Shown: piece after piece, positions 1 through 6,780 of the stretch
Layout: every line of letters starts with the position of its first letter
Numbering within the stretch: the first letter of the stretch is position 1
NCBI GenBank assembly: GCA_903923345.1
Contig: CAIXXI010000550.1
Coordinates: forward strand, 1 to 6,918
Length of the DNA stretch: 6,918 bases
DNA from: an uncultured Burkholderiales bacterium
Lineage (GTDB): Bacteria > Pseudomonadota > Gammaproteobacteria > Burkholderiales > Burkholderiaceae_E
Direction: 5' to 3'
Made by a program: the position numbers and the translations under genes
Notes under the pieces: model-generated
The model's database searches: none
Seen by the model: the letters and a program-made list of their open reading frames with translations, nothing else
What the model was told of the DNA's origin: nothing

Positions 1-298
1 CATCGGACAAGCCCTGCTCGAGCAGGCCATCTACGACCCTGAGTCGGGCCAGTTGCTGACCGGCTCCTACCTGGACTACGCCATGCCACGGGCCACCGAC
101 CTGCCGATGTTCCAGGTCGACACCTGCGTGACGCCCTGCACCCACAACCCCCTGGGTGTGAAGGGCTGCGGCGAAGCCGGTGCAATCGGCTCACCGCCTG
201 CACTCATCAATGCCATTACCGATGCGATCGGCGTGCGCGACCTTGCCATGCCGGCGACCCCGGAGCGCGTCTGGCGCGCCATCCAGCAACGCGCCTGA
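1..298 (+). CDS. Molybdenum hydroxylase large (Mo-cofactor) subunit, CoxL/XdhA-like, C-terminal part only
   Basis: This is the 3' end of a gene that begins upstream; the reading frame starts at base 2 and gives about 98 residues before the TGA at 296-298. It belongs to the catalytic subunit of the xanthine dehydrogenase / CO dehydrogenase / aldehyde oxidase family, which holds the molybdopterin cofactor and hydroxylates or oxidises its substrate. Seen directly: the family's C-terminal pattern GQALLEQ, then LTGSYLDYAMPRA, then NPLGVKGCGEAGAIGSPP, and an ending close to TPERVWRAI. The Glu of GCGEAG (codon 173-175) matches the conserved active-site glutamate of the family. The residues that distinguish CO dehydrogenase from other members lie upstream, so the substrate is open. 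The C-terminus looks to me more like the 'form II' or xanthine-dehydrogenase-like group than classical form I CoxL; that is an impression from memory. The FAD subunit gene follows after 18 bp. Confidence 0.93.
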   Translation, partial: IGQALLEQAIYDPESGQLLTGSYLDYAMPRATDLPMFQVDTCVTPCTHNPLGVKGCGEAGAIGSPPALINAITDAIGVRDLAMPATPERVWRAIQQRA

Positions 299-302
299 GC
301 AC

Positions 303-308
303 GAGGAG
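303..308 (+). promoter_or_regulatory. Ribosome binding site of the FAD subunit gene
   Basis: GAGGAG lies 8 bases before the ATG at 317. It supports that start and independent translation initiation after the large subunit stop at 298. Confidence 0.75.
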
Positions 309-316
309 ACACCACC

Positions 317-1117
317 ATGTACGCCTTCAATTACCAACGCCCCGCCGACGTCAGCGCTGCCGCTTCTGCGGCTGTGGCCGACACCGACAGCCGATTCCTG
401 GCCGGCGGCCAGAGCCTCGTTCAGGCCATGAAACTGAGGTTGTCGCAGCCGTCTGCCCTGATCGACCTGAGCGGCGTGGCTGCACTGGCCGGGATCACCG
501 TAACGGCCGACACCGTGAGCATTGGCGCCATGACCCGCCATGATCAGGTGGCCCGCTCGGCTGAGGTGGCACGCGCCATTCCGGCTCTTGCGGCGCTGGC
601 CGGTGGCATCGGCGACCCGATGATTCGCAATGCCGGCACCCTGGGCGGTTCTCTGGCCCATGCCGATCCGGCCGCGTGCTACCCGAGCGCGATCGTTGGC
701 CTCGGAGCCACCGTGCGAACCGATCGCCGCTCGATTCCGGGCGATCAGTTCTTCACAGGCCTGTTCGAGACCGCGCTGGCAGCGGGTGAGCTGATCACCG
801 CAGTGGATTTCCCGATCCCCAAGCAGGCGGCTTACGTCAAGTTCAAACACCCGGCCTCACGCTTCGCAATGGTGGGCGTGTTTGTCAGCCAGTCAGCGTC
901 CGGTGTTCGGGTGGGCGTGACCGGTGTGCGCTCGCATGCCTTCCGGTGGACGGCTGCAGAGACCGCATTGGCTGGCAACTTCACGGCGAAGGCGCTCGAC
1001 GGCCTCAAGCTGGACGCAACCGGCCTGAATGCCGATCTGCATGCCAGCGCAGAGTACCGGGCCGCGATGGTCGCCACCATGACCCGCCGCGCCGTGACCG
1101 AGGCCACGGGTGGCTGA
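317..1117 (+). CDS. coxM: Molybdenum hydroxylase FAD-binding (medium) subunit, CoxM-like
   Basis: This 266-residue protein is a normal length for the medium subunit, which carries FAD and passes electrons from the iron-sulfur small subunit onward. Visible motifs are AGGQS at residues 29-33 and NAGTLGGS at 105-112 followed by LAHADPAA, the two flavin-binding signatures of the family. A later stretch FFTGLFETAL, then ELITAVDFP, is typical of the boundary with the C-terminal flavoprotein subdomain (about 165-266). The ATG is preceded by GAGGAG at 303-308, a strong ribosome binding site 8 bases away. The gene lies 18 bp after the large subunit and its last 8 bases overlap the start of the ATPase gene. 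The symbol follows the cox naming for this subunit and does not imply that CO is the substrate; in other family members the same subunit is called XdhB or similar. Confidence 0.93.
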   Translation: MYAFNYQRPADVSAAASAAVADTDSRFLAGGQSLVQAMKLRLSQPSALIDLSGVAALAGITVTADTVSIGAMTRHDQVARSAEVARAIPALAALAGGIGDPMIRNAGTLGGSLAHADPAACYPSAIVGLGATVRTDRRSIPGDQFFTGLFETALAAGELITAVDFPIPKQAAYVKFKHPASRFAMVGVFVSQSASGVRVGVTGVRSHAFRWTAAETALAGNFTAKALDGLKLDATGLNADLHASAEYRAAMVATMTRRAVTEATGG

Positions 1118-2012
1118 GGATTCGGTCGACGCACTGCAGGCCAGGCTCGCCGAGCGGGGTTATCTCGCCGATCGACGCCTGGCCACCTCGCTCTTTCTGA
1201 GCCTGCGCCTGAATCGTCCGCTGTTTCTGGAGGGCGAGGCCGGCGTGGGCAAGACCGAGCTGGCCAAGGTGCTGGCCGACCTGCTGGATGCGCCGCTGAT
1301 CCGTCTGCAGTGCTATGAGGGGCTGGACGTGGCTCAGGCCGCGTATGAATGGAATGTGGCGCGGCAACTCCTGCATATCCGACTGGCTGAATCCAGCGGC
1401 GGCAGCACAACCGGCTCGGCCGAACAATCGCTGTACTCACCCGAGATGCTGCTGTCGCGTCCGCTGCTGGCGGCCATCAGATCGCCGCGCCCGGCAGTGC
1501 TGCTGATCGATGAACTCGATCGGGCCGATGAGCCCTTCGAAGCCTTCCTGCTGGAGGTCTTGTCCGACTGGCAGATCACCATCCCGGAACTCGGCACGAT
1601 CCGCGCGCAACACACCCCGCACGTGATCATGACCTCCAATCGGACACGCGAGATCCACGACGCACTCAAGCGCCGCTGCCTGTATCACTGGGTTGAATTC
1701 CCTGACCTGGAGCGTGAGTACGAGATCGTGCGTCGCAAGGCACCGGATGCACCAGCTGCGCTGTCGCGACAGGTGGTCGAACTGGTGCAGCGTATGCGCA
1801 GCATGGAGCTCTTCAAATCGCCGGGGATCGCCGAGACCATCGACTGGGTGAATGCACTGGTCGCGCTGAACCGGATCAGCCTGGACCCACAAACGGTTCA
1901 GGACACGCTGGGCGTCCTGCTCAAGTATCAGGAAGACGTCGAGCGGCTGGGTGGTGAGGAAATCCGCCGGCTGTTGCAGGAAGCGACCGCAAGCGGCGCT
2001 CGCGATCAGTGA
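1110..2012 (+). CDS. coxD: MoxR-family AAA+ ATPase, CoxD-like maturation chaperone
   Basis: This 300-residue AAA+ ATPase of the MoxR group has a Walker A GEAGVGKT at residues 42-49, a Walker B AVLLIDE at 129-135 (Asp134, Glu135), a sensor-1 region TSNR at 175-178 and the motif LKRRCLYHWVEFP at 186-198, which carries the likely arginine finger. In the characterised Oligotropha CO dehydrogenase system, CoxD is an ATPase needed for sulfuration of the Mo-Cu active site; MoxR proteins generally act with a VWA partner, which is encoded next. The start is a GTG at 1110, with GAGG at 1100-1103 as a plausible ribosome site. It overlaps the end of the FAD subunit gene by 8 bp, suggesting translational coupling. 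No other start fits the N-terminus as well, because the helix before Walker A begins almost at once. Family assignment is firm; the exact client enzyme is inferred from the operon. Confidence 0.93.
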   Translation: MAEDSVDALQARLAERGYLADRRLATSLFLSLRLNRPLFLEGEAGVGKTELAKVLADLLDAPLIRLQCYEGLDVAQAAYEWNVARQLLHIRLAESSGGSTTGSAEQSLYSPEMLLSRPLLAAIRSPRPAVLLIDELDRADEPFEAFLLEVLSDWQITIPELGTIRAQHTPHVIMTSNRTREIHDALKRRCLYHWVEFPDLEREYEIVRRKAPDAPAALSRQVVELVQRMRSMELFKSPGIAETIDWVNALVALNRISLDPQTVQDTLGVLLKYQEDVERLGGEEIRRLLQEATASGARDQ

Positions 2013-2025
2013 TCGGGCGGTCCAG

Positions 2026-3222
2026 ATGACCGCTCAGGACACCGGCGCGTTCGCGATCAACCTGGTCAACTTCTCCCGACTGCTGCGCGCCAGCGGCATC
2101 CCGGTCGGGGTCGACCGCACGCTGGCCGCAATCGATGCCATCGAGGCGGTCGGTGTTGATCGCCGCGACGATGTGCATGCGGCCTTGTCGTCGATCATGC
2201 TGACGCGCCGCGAACAGCAGCCCTTGTTCGATGCGGCCTTCGAGACCTTCTGGCGCGATCCCAAGCTGCTCGAACGCATGATGGCGGCCCTGCTGCCCAA
2301 GATTTCAGGACGCGGTGAGGCACCGAAGCAGGCCAAGCGGCCGGCCCGCCTGGAACAGGCACTGGCGGGCGGACCTCGCCAGCAAGCCCCCAAGCCGCAG
2401 ACCGAATCCGGTGACGAGCACTCGATCGACGCGATGATGACCTGGTCGGATCGCGAACGCCTGCTCGATCGCGACTTCGATTCGATGAGCATCGAGGAAT
2501 TCGATGCCGCCTGCCGACTGGTGCGCCAGGTGTCATTGCCGATCGAGCCGATCACCACCCGGCGATTCCAGCCTGCGAGCCGTGGCCGCATTGATCTGCG
2601 CGGCACATTGGCCGCCACCACACGCGATCCGCTGTGCGCCAGCGTCGCGCGGCGGCGTCGGCAGGTGCGTCCGCCGCCGGTGGTCGTGCTGTGTGATGTC
2701 TCGGGATCGATGGACCGCTATGCCCGCATCCTGCTGCACTTCTCGCATGCACTGATGCAGGGCAAGGCGCGGGTGACGGTGTTTGCATTCGGCACCCGCC
2801 TCACCGACATCACCCGGGCGCTGCGCCATCGCGACCCGGACGAGGCGGTTGCTGCTGCCGCCCGCGCGGTTTCGGACTGGAGCGGCGGGACCCGAATCGG
2901 GCCCTGCCTCGATCAGTTCACCCGCCAGTGGGCACGGCGCGTGCTGACAGGCAATGCCGCCTTGCTGCTGATCACCGATGGACTGGATCGTGCCGAGGAC
3001 GACAGCCTGAGTCAGGCCGCGCAAAGGCTGTCGCGATTCACCCGGCAATTCATCTGGCTCAACCCCCTGTTACGCTTCGAGGGTTTCGAGCCGCGTGCAG
3101 CCGGGGTCAAGGCCCTGCTGCCGCATGTCGACCGGCATTTGCCGGTCCACTCGTTGCGAAGCATCGAGGACCTGGCCCGAGCCATCCGGGCTGGCCAGCG
3201 CACCTCGACACCGATCCACTGA
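2026..3222 (+). CDS. coxE: VWA-domain protein, CoxE-like partner of the MoxR ATPase
   Basis: This is a 398-residue CoxE-like protein with a C-terminal von Willebrand factor A domain. The metal-ion-dependent adhesion site is complete: DVSGS at residues 224-228, the Thr of SGGTRIG at 289 and the Asp of ITDG at 318. The N-terminal half is helical-looking, with a charged Lys/Arg/Gln/Pro-rich stretch (about 95-140). A basic segment with RGRIDLRGTLAATTRDP precedes the VWA domain, as is usual in CoxE. In Oligotropha, CoxE works with CoxD in active-site maturation. I chose the ATG at 2026, 13 bp after the ATPase stop, because MTAQDTGAFAINLVNFSRLLR resembles CoxE N-termini. An in-frame GTG at 1951 would add 25 unlikely residues inside the ATPase gene. 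The ribosome site is weak (GGGCGG at 2015-2020), so coupling to upstream translation is likely. Confidence 0.9.
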   Translation: MTAQDTGAFAINLVNFSRLLRASGIPVGVDRTLAAIDAIEAVGVDRRDDVHAALSSIMLTRREQQPLFDAAFETFWRDPKLLERMMAALLPKISGRGEAPKQAKRPARLEQALAGGPRQQAPKPQTESGDEHSIDAMMTWSDRERLLDRDFDSMSIEEFDAACRLVRQVSLPIEPITTRRFQPASRGRIDLRGTLAATTRDPLCASVARRRRQVRPPPVVVLCDVSGSMDRYARILLHFSHALMQGKARVTVFAFGTRLTDITRALRHRDPDEAVAAAARAVSDWSGGTRIGPCLDQFTRQWARRVLTGNAALLLITDGLDRAEDDSLSQAAQRLSRFTRQFIWLNPLLRFEGFEPRAAGVKALLPHVDRHLPVHSLRSIEDLARAIRAGQRTSTPIH

Positions 3223-3235
3223 AGTACCCGAACAT

Positions 3236-3242
3236 AAGGAAG
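3236..3242 (+). promoter_or_regulatory. Ribosome binding site deciding the CoxG-like start
   Basis: AAGGAAG sits 8 bases before the ATG at 3251, in the only gap of the operon (28 bp) long enough to hold a free ribosome site. It favours the ATG at 3251 over in-frame upstream starts that would lie inside the VWA gene. Confidence 0.75.
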
Positions 3243-3250
3243 ACCCCGCC

Positions 3251-3907
3251 ATGCAGATGACCGGACAACGCAACCTGCCGGTGCCACCGCAACAGGCCTG
3301 GGATGCCCTGAACGACCCCGAGATGCTGAAGTCCTGCATCCCCGGCTGTGAATCGATCGTGCAGACCGAGCCCAATCATTTCGATGTGCTGATGGCCGCC
3401 CGCATCGGCCCTGTGGCTGCGAAGTTCAAGGGCAAATTGACCCAGAGCGATGTGGTCGAACCGGTGTCCTACACCATCAGCTTCGATGGCCAGGGCGGTG
3501 TGGCCGGCTTCGGCAAGGGCAAGGCCGCCGTGCGGCTGACACCGATCGAGACCGGCGCCCAACTGGACTATGACGTCGATGCGCAGGTCGGCGGCAAGAT
3601 TGCGCAGATCGGCTCGCGCCTGGTCGACGCGGCAGCCGCCAAGATTGCCGACGAGTTCTTTGCCAGCTTCGAGTCGAAGCTCACGGAACAGGCGGCGGCT
3701 GCAAGCGCGGCCGCAAGCGCTGCGGTTGCTGGCGCGGCCACGAGCGCCGCCGTTCATGATGCAGCCGCCCATGCCGGGCACGCCCACGCCGGCCATGATG
3801 CCCACCACGCGCCCGCTGCTGAAGTCCCGGCCGACAACCGTGGCTGGCTGATCGGTGCCGTGGTGCTCGCTGCAGCCGCCGCGCTGATCGCCTATCTGGT
3901 GAAGTGA
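3251..3907 (+). CDS. coxG: SRPBCC-domain membrane-anchored protein, CoxG-like
   Basis: This 218-residue CoxG-family protein starts MQMTGQRNLPVPPQQAWDAL and then has NDPEMLKSCIPGCESI, a near-consensus CoxG beginning. The first 145 or so residues form the SRPBCC (START-like) fold, with a hydrophobic cavity expected from the family. Then comes a low-complexity Ala-rich linker (about 150-170), a histidine-rich stretch (seven His between 169 and 186) and a final hydrophobic segment (residues 199-217, WLIGAVVLAAAAALIAYLV) with a closing Lys, which reads as a C-terminal membrane anchor. CoxG proteins are thought to tether CO dehydrogenase to the membrane and have been linked to quinone handling; here that role is inferred. 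Position after CoxE and a strong ribosome site support the start at 3251. The histidine richness of the linker is the unusual point. Confidence 0.9.
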   Translation: MQMTGQRNLPVPPQQAWDALNDPEMLKSCIPGCESIVQTEPNHFDVLMAARIGPVAAKFKGKLTQSDVVEPVSYTISFDGQGGVAGFGKGKAAVRLTPIETGAQLDYDVDAQVGGKIAQIGSRLVDAAAAKIADEFFASFESKLTEQAAAASAAASAAVAGAATSAAVHDAAAHAGHAHAGHDAHHAPAAEVPADNRGWLIGAVVLAAAAALIAYLVK

Positions 3908-3908
3908 G

Positions 3909-4922
3909 ATGGACAGCCTCGATCTCCAGGTACTGGCGCAGGCACGCGACTGGACCCGCGAAGGGCGGCGTACCTGGCTCGTCACCGTGGCCCAGACCTG
4001 GGGTTCGGCTCCGCGCCCCCCCGGCTCACTGCTGTGTGTGCGCGACGACGGGCTGGTCGTCGGATCGGTGTCCGGAGGCTGTGTCGAAGATGACCTGATC
4101 GACCGGGTCCGACGCGGCGAACGCACCGACCTGCCCACCGAAATCACCTACGGTGTGTCGGCCGACGAAGCCGCGCGCTTCGGTCTGCCCTGCGGAGGCA
4201 CGCTGCTGCTGGTGCAGGAGCCGGTCAGTGATGCCGGCTGGATCGATGCCTTGCTGGAGCGCACCGCACGCCATGAGCTGGTCGCCCGCAGCCTGGACAT
4301 GACCACCGGCGCGGTGAGCCTTTCATCTGCACGTCGGGGCGAGGCGTTTGCGCTCGAGTCCGGGCAGATGCGGCAGATCTTCGGGCCGCGCTGGCGAATG
4401 CTGGTCATCGGCGCAGGGCAGCTCTCACGGGTGCTCGCCCAGATGGCACTCGCACTGGATTTCGAGGTGATCGTCTGTGATCCGCGCGAGGAATATCACC
4501 TGACCTGGGATATCCCGAACACCACCTTCACCCGGGAGATGCCGGACGACGCCGTGCTCAGCCTGCAGCTCGATGCGCACTGCGCCGTGGTGGCAGTCAC
4601 CCACGACCCCAAGCTCGACGACATGGTGCTGCTCGAAGCACTGAGATCGCCCTGCTTTTACGTCGGCGCACTCGGTTCACGCGGCAACACCGCCAAGCGC
4701 AAGGAACGACTGAAACTCTTTGATCTGACCGATGCGCAACTCGACCGCCTGCACGGTCCGATCGGGCTGGACATCGGCAGTAAAACCCCTGCGGAAATCG
4801 CTGTCTCGATCCTGGCCGAGATCATCGCGGTTCAGAACGGGGTGCCCCTGCTGCAGAAAAAACCTGCGCTGGAGTCAATCAGCGAGGGCCAGGTCTGCGC
4901 CTCGCTGACCCCGCCCGCCTGA
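3909..4922 (+). CDS. coxF: XdhC/CoxF-family molybdenum cofactor maturation protein
   Basis: This 337-residue protein has the two-domain layout of XdhC/CoxF. The N-terminal domain shows GSAPRPPGS (residues 32-40), VGSVSGGCVE (51-60) and FGLPCGGT (91-98), with conserved cysteines at 58 and 95. The C-terminal Rossmann-type domain begins MLVIGAGQLS (164-173), followed by GALGSR (253-258) and DIGSKTPAEIAVSILAEI (from 288). XdhC binds the molybdenum cofactor and protects or delivers its sulfurated form to the apoenzyme; Oligotropha CoxF acts late in active-site assembly. The ATG lies 1 bp after the CoxG-like stop (TGAGATG), so translation is probably coupled, helped by GGTGAAG at 3898-3904. It is the last gene of the operon: no MobA-like, CoxH, CoxI or CoxK gene follows, and the next gene is convergent. 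CoxF and CoxI are paralogues, so the letter is assigned by operon context and full two-domain length. Confidence 0.88.
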   Translation: MDSLDLQVLAQARDWTREGRRTWLVTVAQTWGSAPRPPGSLLCVRDDGLVVGSVSGGCVEDDLIDRVRRGERTDLPTEITYGVSADEAARFGLPCGGTLLLVQEPVSDAGWIDALLERTARHELVARSLDMTTGAVSLSSARRGEAFALESGQMRQIFGPRWRMLVIGAGQLSRVLAQMALALDFEVIVCDPREEYHLTWDIPNTTFTREMPDDAVLSLQLDAHCAVVAVTHDPKLDDMVLLEALRSPCFYVGALGSRGNTAKRKERLKLFDLTDAQLDRLHGPIGLDIGSKTPAEIAVSILAEIIAVQNGVPLLQKKPALESISEGQVCASLTPPA

Positions 4923-4950
4923 GCCTCAGTTCACCACTGGGCGGGTGAAC
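4910..4950. terminator. Possible bidirectional transcription-end structure between convergent genes
   Basis: The two convergent genes have only 3 bp between their stops. Around them are overlapping inverted repeats: CCCGCCC at 4910-4916 with GGGCGGG at 4939-4945; CTGAG at 4919-4923 with CTCAG at 4925-4929, which covers both stop codons; and GTTCACC at 4929-4935 with GGTGAAC at 4944-4950. The first and third compete for the same bases. No T-run follows on either strand, so this is not a standard intrinsic terminator. Its use as one is a guess. Confidence 0.3.
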
Positions 4951-6761
4951 CACCAGAATCGCGGCGTAGCAACCACCGCACCGAGCTGGGTGAAGCAGGC
5001 CGGCGACTCGACACAGGACTCGGCCTTTTTGGCTGGGTCCTGACGATAGACGCTGCGGCCTTCCTTGATGGTCTCGACCACGGTGATGTCGTTCAATCGG
5101 GATCGATCGATGGTGATCGGGTTGTCCGACAGGATCACAAAGTCAGCCAGCTTTCCAGTCTCGATCGTGCCCTTGCTCGCCTCCTCGAAATGCTGGTGCG
5201 CAGCCCAGATGGTCATCGCCTTGAGCGCCACCCAGGGTTCGACCCGATGCTCGGCGCCAAGCACCTGATTGCTTCGGGTGGTGCGGTTCACGGTCGAGGA
5301 CAGCACTCGGATTGAGTCGGGGAAGGCCACCGGCGCGTCGTGATGCGAGGTGAACATCATGCCCCGCGCCAGCGCCCAGCCGGTCGGGCTGATGTGCTGA
5401 GCCCGCTGCGGGCCCAGCACCGAATCACGGTGCCAGTCACCCCAGTAAAACGTGTGCATCGGAAAAAAGCTCGGGAAGATGTCCAGGCGCTTGAAGGCAT
5501 CGAGCTGATCAGCTCGGGCGGTCTGGGCATGAATCGCAACCGTCCTGCGATCAGTCCCAGGCACTTTGGCCGAGGTGGTCTGCACCGCGCGGATCAGCTG
5601 ATCGATTGCAGCATCACCGTTGGTGTGGGCCATCACCTGCCAGCCATTGCGCCAGGCCTGCTCGAGGAATCCATTGACCTGCTCGTCCTTGAACGCGGCA
5701 TAGCCGGCATAGTCGGCCGCCTGACCCTGTGGCGGCTTGAAGTAGGGCTGAGTGAGCCAGGCCGTCTTGCCCTGGGGTGAGCCGTCCAGGACCAGCTTGA
5801 CCCCGCCGATGCGGAAATGATTGGTGTACTGGCGGCTGGCATAGCGGCTGGACATGAAGGTGTTCTGGCCGATGGTGATCAGTGCCGGATACGACACCAC
5901 ATCGAGCTTGAGCTTGCCACTGGCTGCTGCTGCCATGAAACCCGCGACATTGCCCGGATCGGTGGCACCACTTTGCGCGGTGGTGTAGCCGTACTTGAGA
6001 TAGAGGTCCTGGCCGGCTGCGATCAGGCCCTGCGATTCGGTCTCCTTGATCCGGGGCAACACCAGCTTGGCCAGCGCGCCGTAGTGGGCAATTTCCTCGA
6101 GCACACCATCGGGCTCCTGCGTCCCGGCCCGGCGTCGGATGACCCCGCCGGCCGGATCAGACGTGGCCGCCGTGATGCCGAGTTCCGCCAGCGCCTTGCT
6201 GTTGACCGAGCACAGATGCCCCGACTGATGAATCAGGATGACCGGCAGCTCGGTCGAGATGGCATCGAGCTCGTCACGGGTCGGATGCCGCTGCTCCTTG
6301 AGCTGGGAGTCGTCGTAACCAAAGCCGAGAATCAGACCGTATTGCTTCGGGATCGCGGAGCTGGCAACCCAGTCGCGCATGGCCTGCTGCAACGCCGGGA
6401 TGGAATCCGTGCGTCCATCGGGCGGCGCCAGCAGATTGGCCGCGACCGCCTGCAGGCCGACACCGTCCACATGCCCATGGCTGTCGATGAAACCCGGCAG
6501 CATGGTCTTGCCAGCCAGATCGACCTGGGTCGCGCCGCGCCCGGCCCGGCTCATCACATCCGCCTTCGATCCGGCATGGATGATCCGGCCCTCGCGAACC
6601 AGCACGGCTTCGACGGTATTCGGCCGCTCACCGACCATGGTGAGAATCGGCCCGCCGCTGTAGACAATGTCCGAAGCACTCGACGCGCCGGTGGTGCTAC
6701 AGGCGGCAAGGGTCAGTGCGCTGGTGATCAGGGAACCGGTCAGAGCCAAGCGAGTCAACAT
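4926..6761 (-). CDS. Lipoprotein amidohydrolase of the YtcJ / amidohydrolase-3 family
   Basis: This 611-residue protein is a metal-dependent hydrolase attached to the membrane by a lipid. The N-terminus is a lipoprotein signal peptide with lipobox LAAC (18-21); Ser at +2 predicts the outer membrane by the Lol rule. The mature part has a small beta domain, then the metal-binding GFIDSHGHV with His95 and His97, HQSGHLCSVNSKAL (178-191), VKLVLDGS with Lys322, AHTNGDAAID with His379, the His411 region IHAQ, SHHDAPV with His473, His474 and Asp475, and a closing beta segment GTIETGKLADFVILSDNPI. These are the amidohydrolase-3 landmarks. The family includes hydrolases acting on amides and N-acyl compounds, but the substrate here is unknown. 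The start is fixed by the signal peptide and by GAAAGG 6 bases upstream. The last 30 or so residues, with Cys583 and Cys589 and an aromatic end, go beyond the family core. It lies 19 bp after the Mrp-like gene and has no visible link to the convergent Mo enzyme operon. Confidence 0.9.
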   Translation of the reverse strand: MLTRLALTGSLITSALTLAACSTTGASSASDIVYSGGPILTMVGERPNTVEAVLVREGRIIHAGSKADVMSRAGRGATQVDLAGKTMLPGFIDSHGHVDGVGLQAVAANLLAPPDGRTDSIPALQQAMRDWVASSAIPKQYGLILGFGYDDSQLKEQRHPTRDELDAISTELPVILIHQSGHLCSVNSKALAELGITAATSDPAGGVIRRRAGTQEPDGVLEEIAHYGALAKLVLPRIKETESQGLIAAGQDLYLKYGYTTAQSGATDPGNVAGFMAAAASGKLKLDVVSYPALITIGQNTFMSSRYASRQYTNHFRIGGVKLVLDGSPQGKTAWLTQPYFKPPQGQAADYAGYAAFKDEQVNGFLEQAWRNGWQVMAHTNGDAAIDQLIRAVQTTSAKVPGTDRRTVAIHAQTARADQLDAFKRLDIFPSFFPMHTFYWGDWHRDSVLGPQRAQHISPTGWALARGMMFTSHHDAPVAFPDSIRVLSSTVNRTTRSNQVLGAEHRVEPWVALKAMTIWAAHQHFEEASKGTIETGKLADFVILSDNPITIDRSRLNDITVVETIKEGRSVYRQDPAKKAESCVESPACFTQLGAVVATPRFWWFTRPVVN

Positions 6762-6767
6762 GGGACG

Positions 6768-6773
6768 CCTTTC
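6768..6773 (-). promoter_or_regulatory. Ribosome binding site of the lipoprotein amidohydrolase
   Basis: On the minus strand GAAAGG lies 6 bases before the ATG at 6761. It sits inside the 19-bp gap after the Mrp-like stop codon, so the amidohydrolase can be translated from a shared transcript. The gap is too short for a separate promoter of its own, though one could lie within the Mrp-like gene. Confidence 0.7.
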
Positions 6774-6780
6774 AATGATT

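Noticed and set aside
191..850. Minus-strand open frame of 219 codons opposite the FAD subunit
   Set aside because: It mirrors a gene with clear flavin-binding motifs and has no domain signature of its own.
1951..2025. Upstream GTG start for the VWA protein, adding 25 residues
   Set aside because: The added residues are encoded inside the ATPase gene and do not resemble CoxE N-termini, whereas the ATG at 2026 gives a typical one.
3095..3250. Upstream in-frame extension of the CoxG-like protein
   Set aside because: It would overlap the VWA gene by over 120 bases, has no family similarity, and the strong ribosome site at 3236-3242 with a consensus CoxG N-terminus supports the ATG at 3251.
3691..3760. 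Tandem-like GC-rich repeats (GCAAGCGC and GCGGCC units) as a DNA repeat element
   Set aside because: The similarity is explained by runs of alanine and serine codons in the CoxG linker; units are short and irregular.
3107..4147. Long minus-strand open frame of 346 codons opposite coxE, coxG and coxF
   Set aside because: It spans three well-supported genes and their junctions, and its product is low-complexity and unlike any family I know; a shadow of high GC third positions.
1..4922. Calling the operon a proven carbon monoxide dehydrogenase
   Set aside because: Only the last 98 residues of the large subunit are visible and the diagnostic active-site loop is outside the window; accessory genes alone do not fix the substrate.
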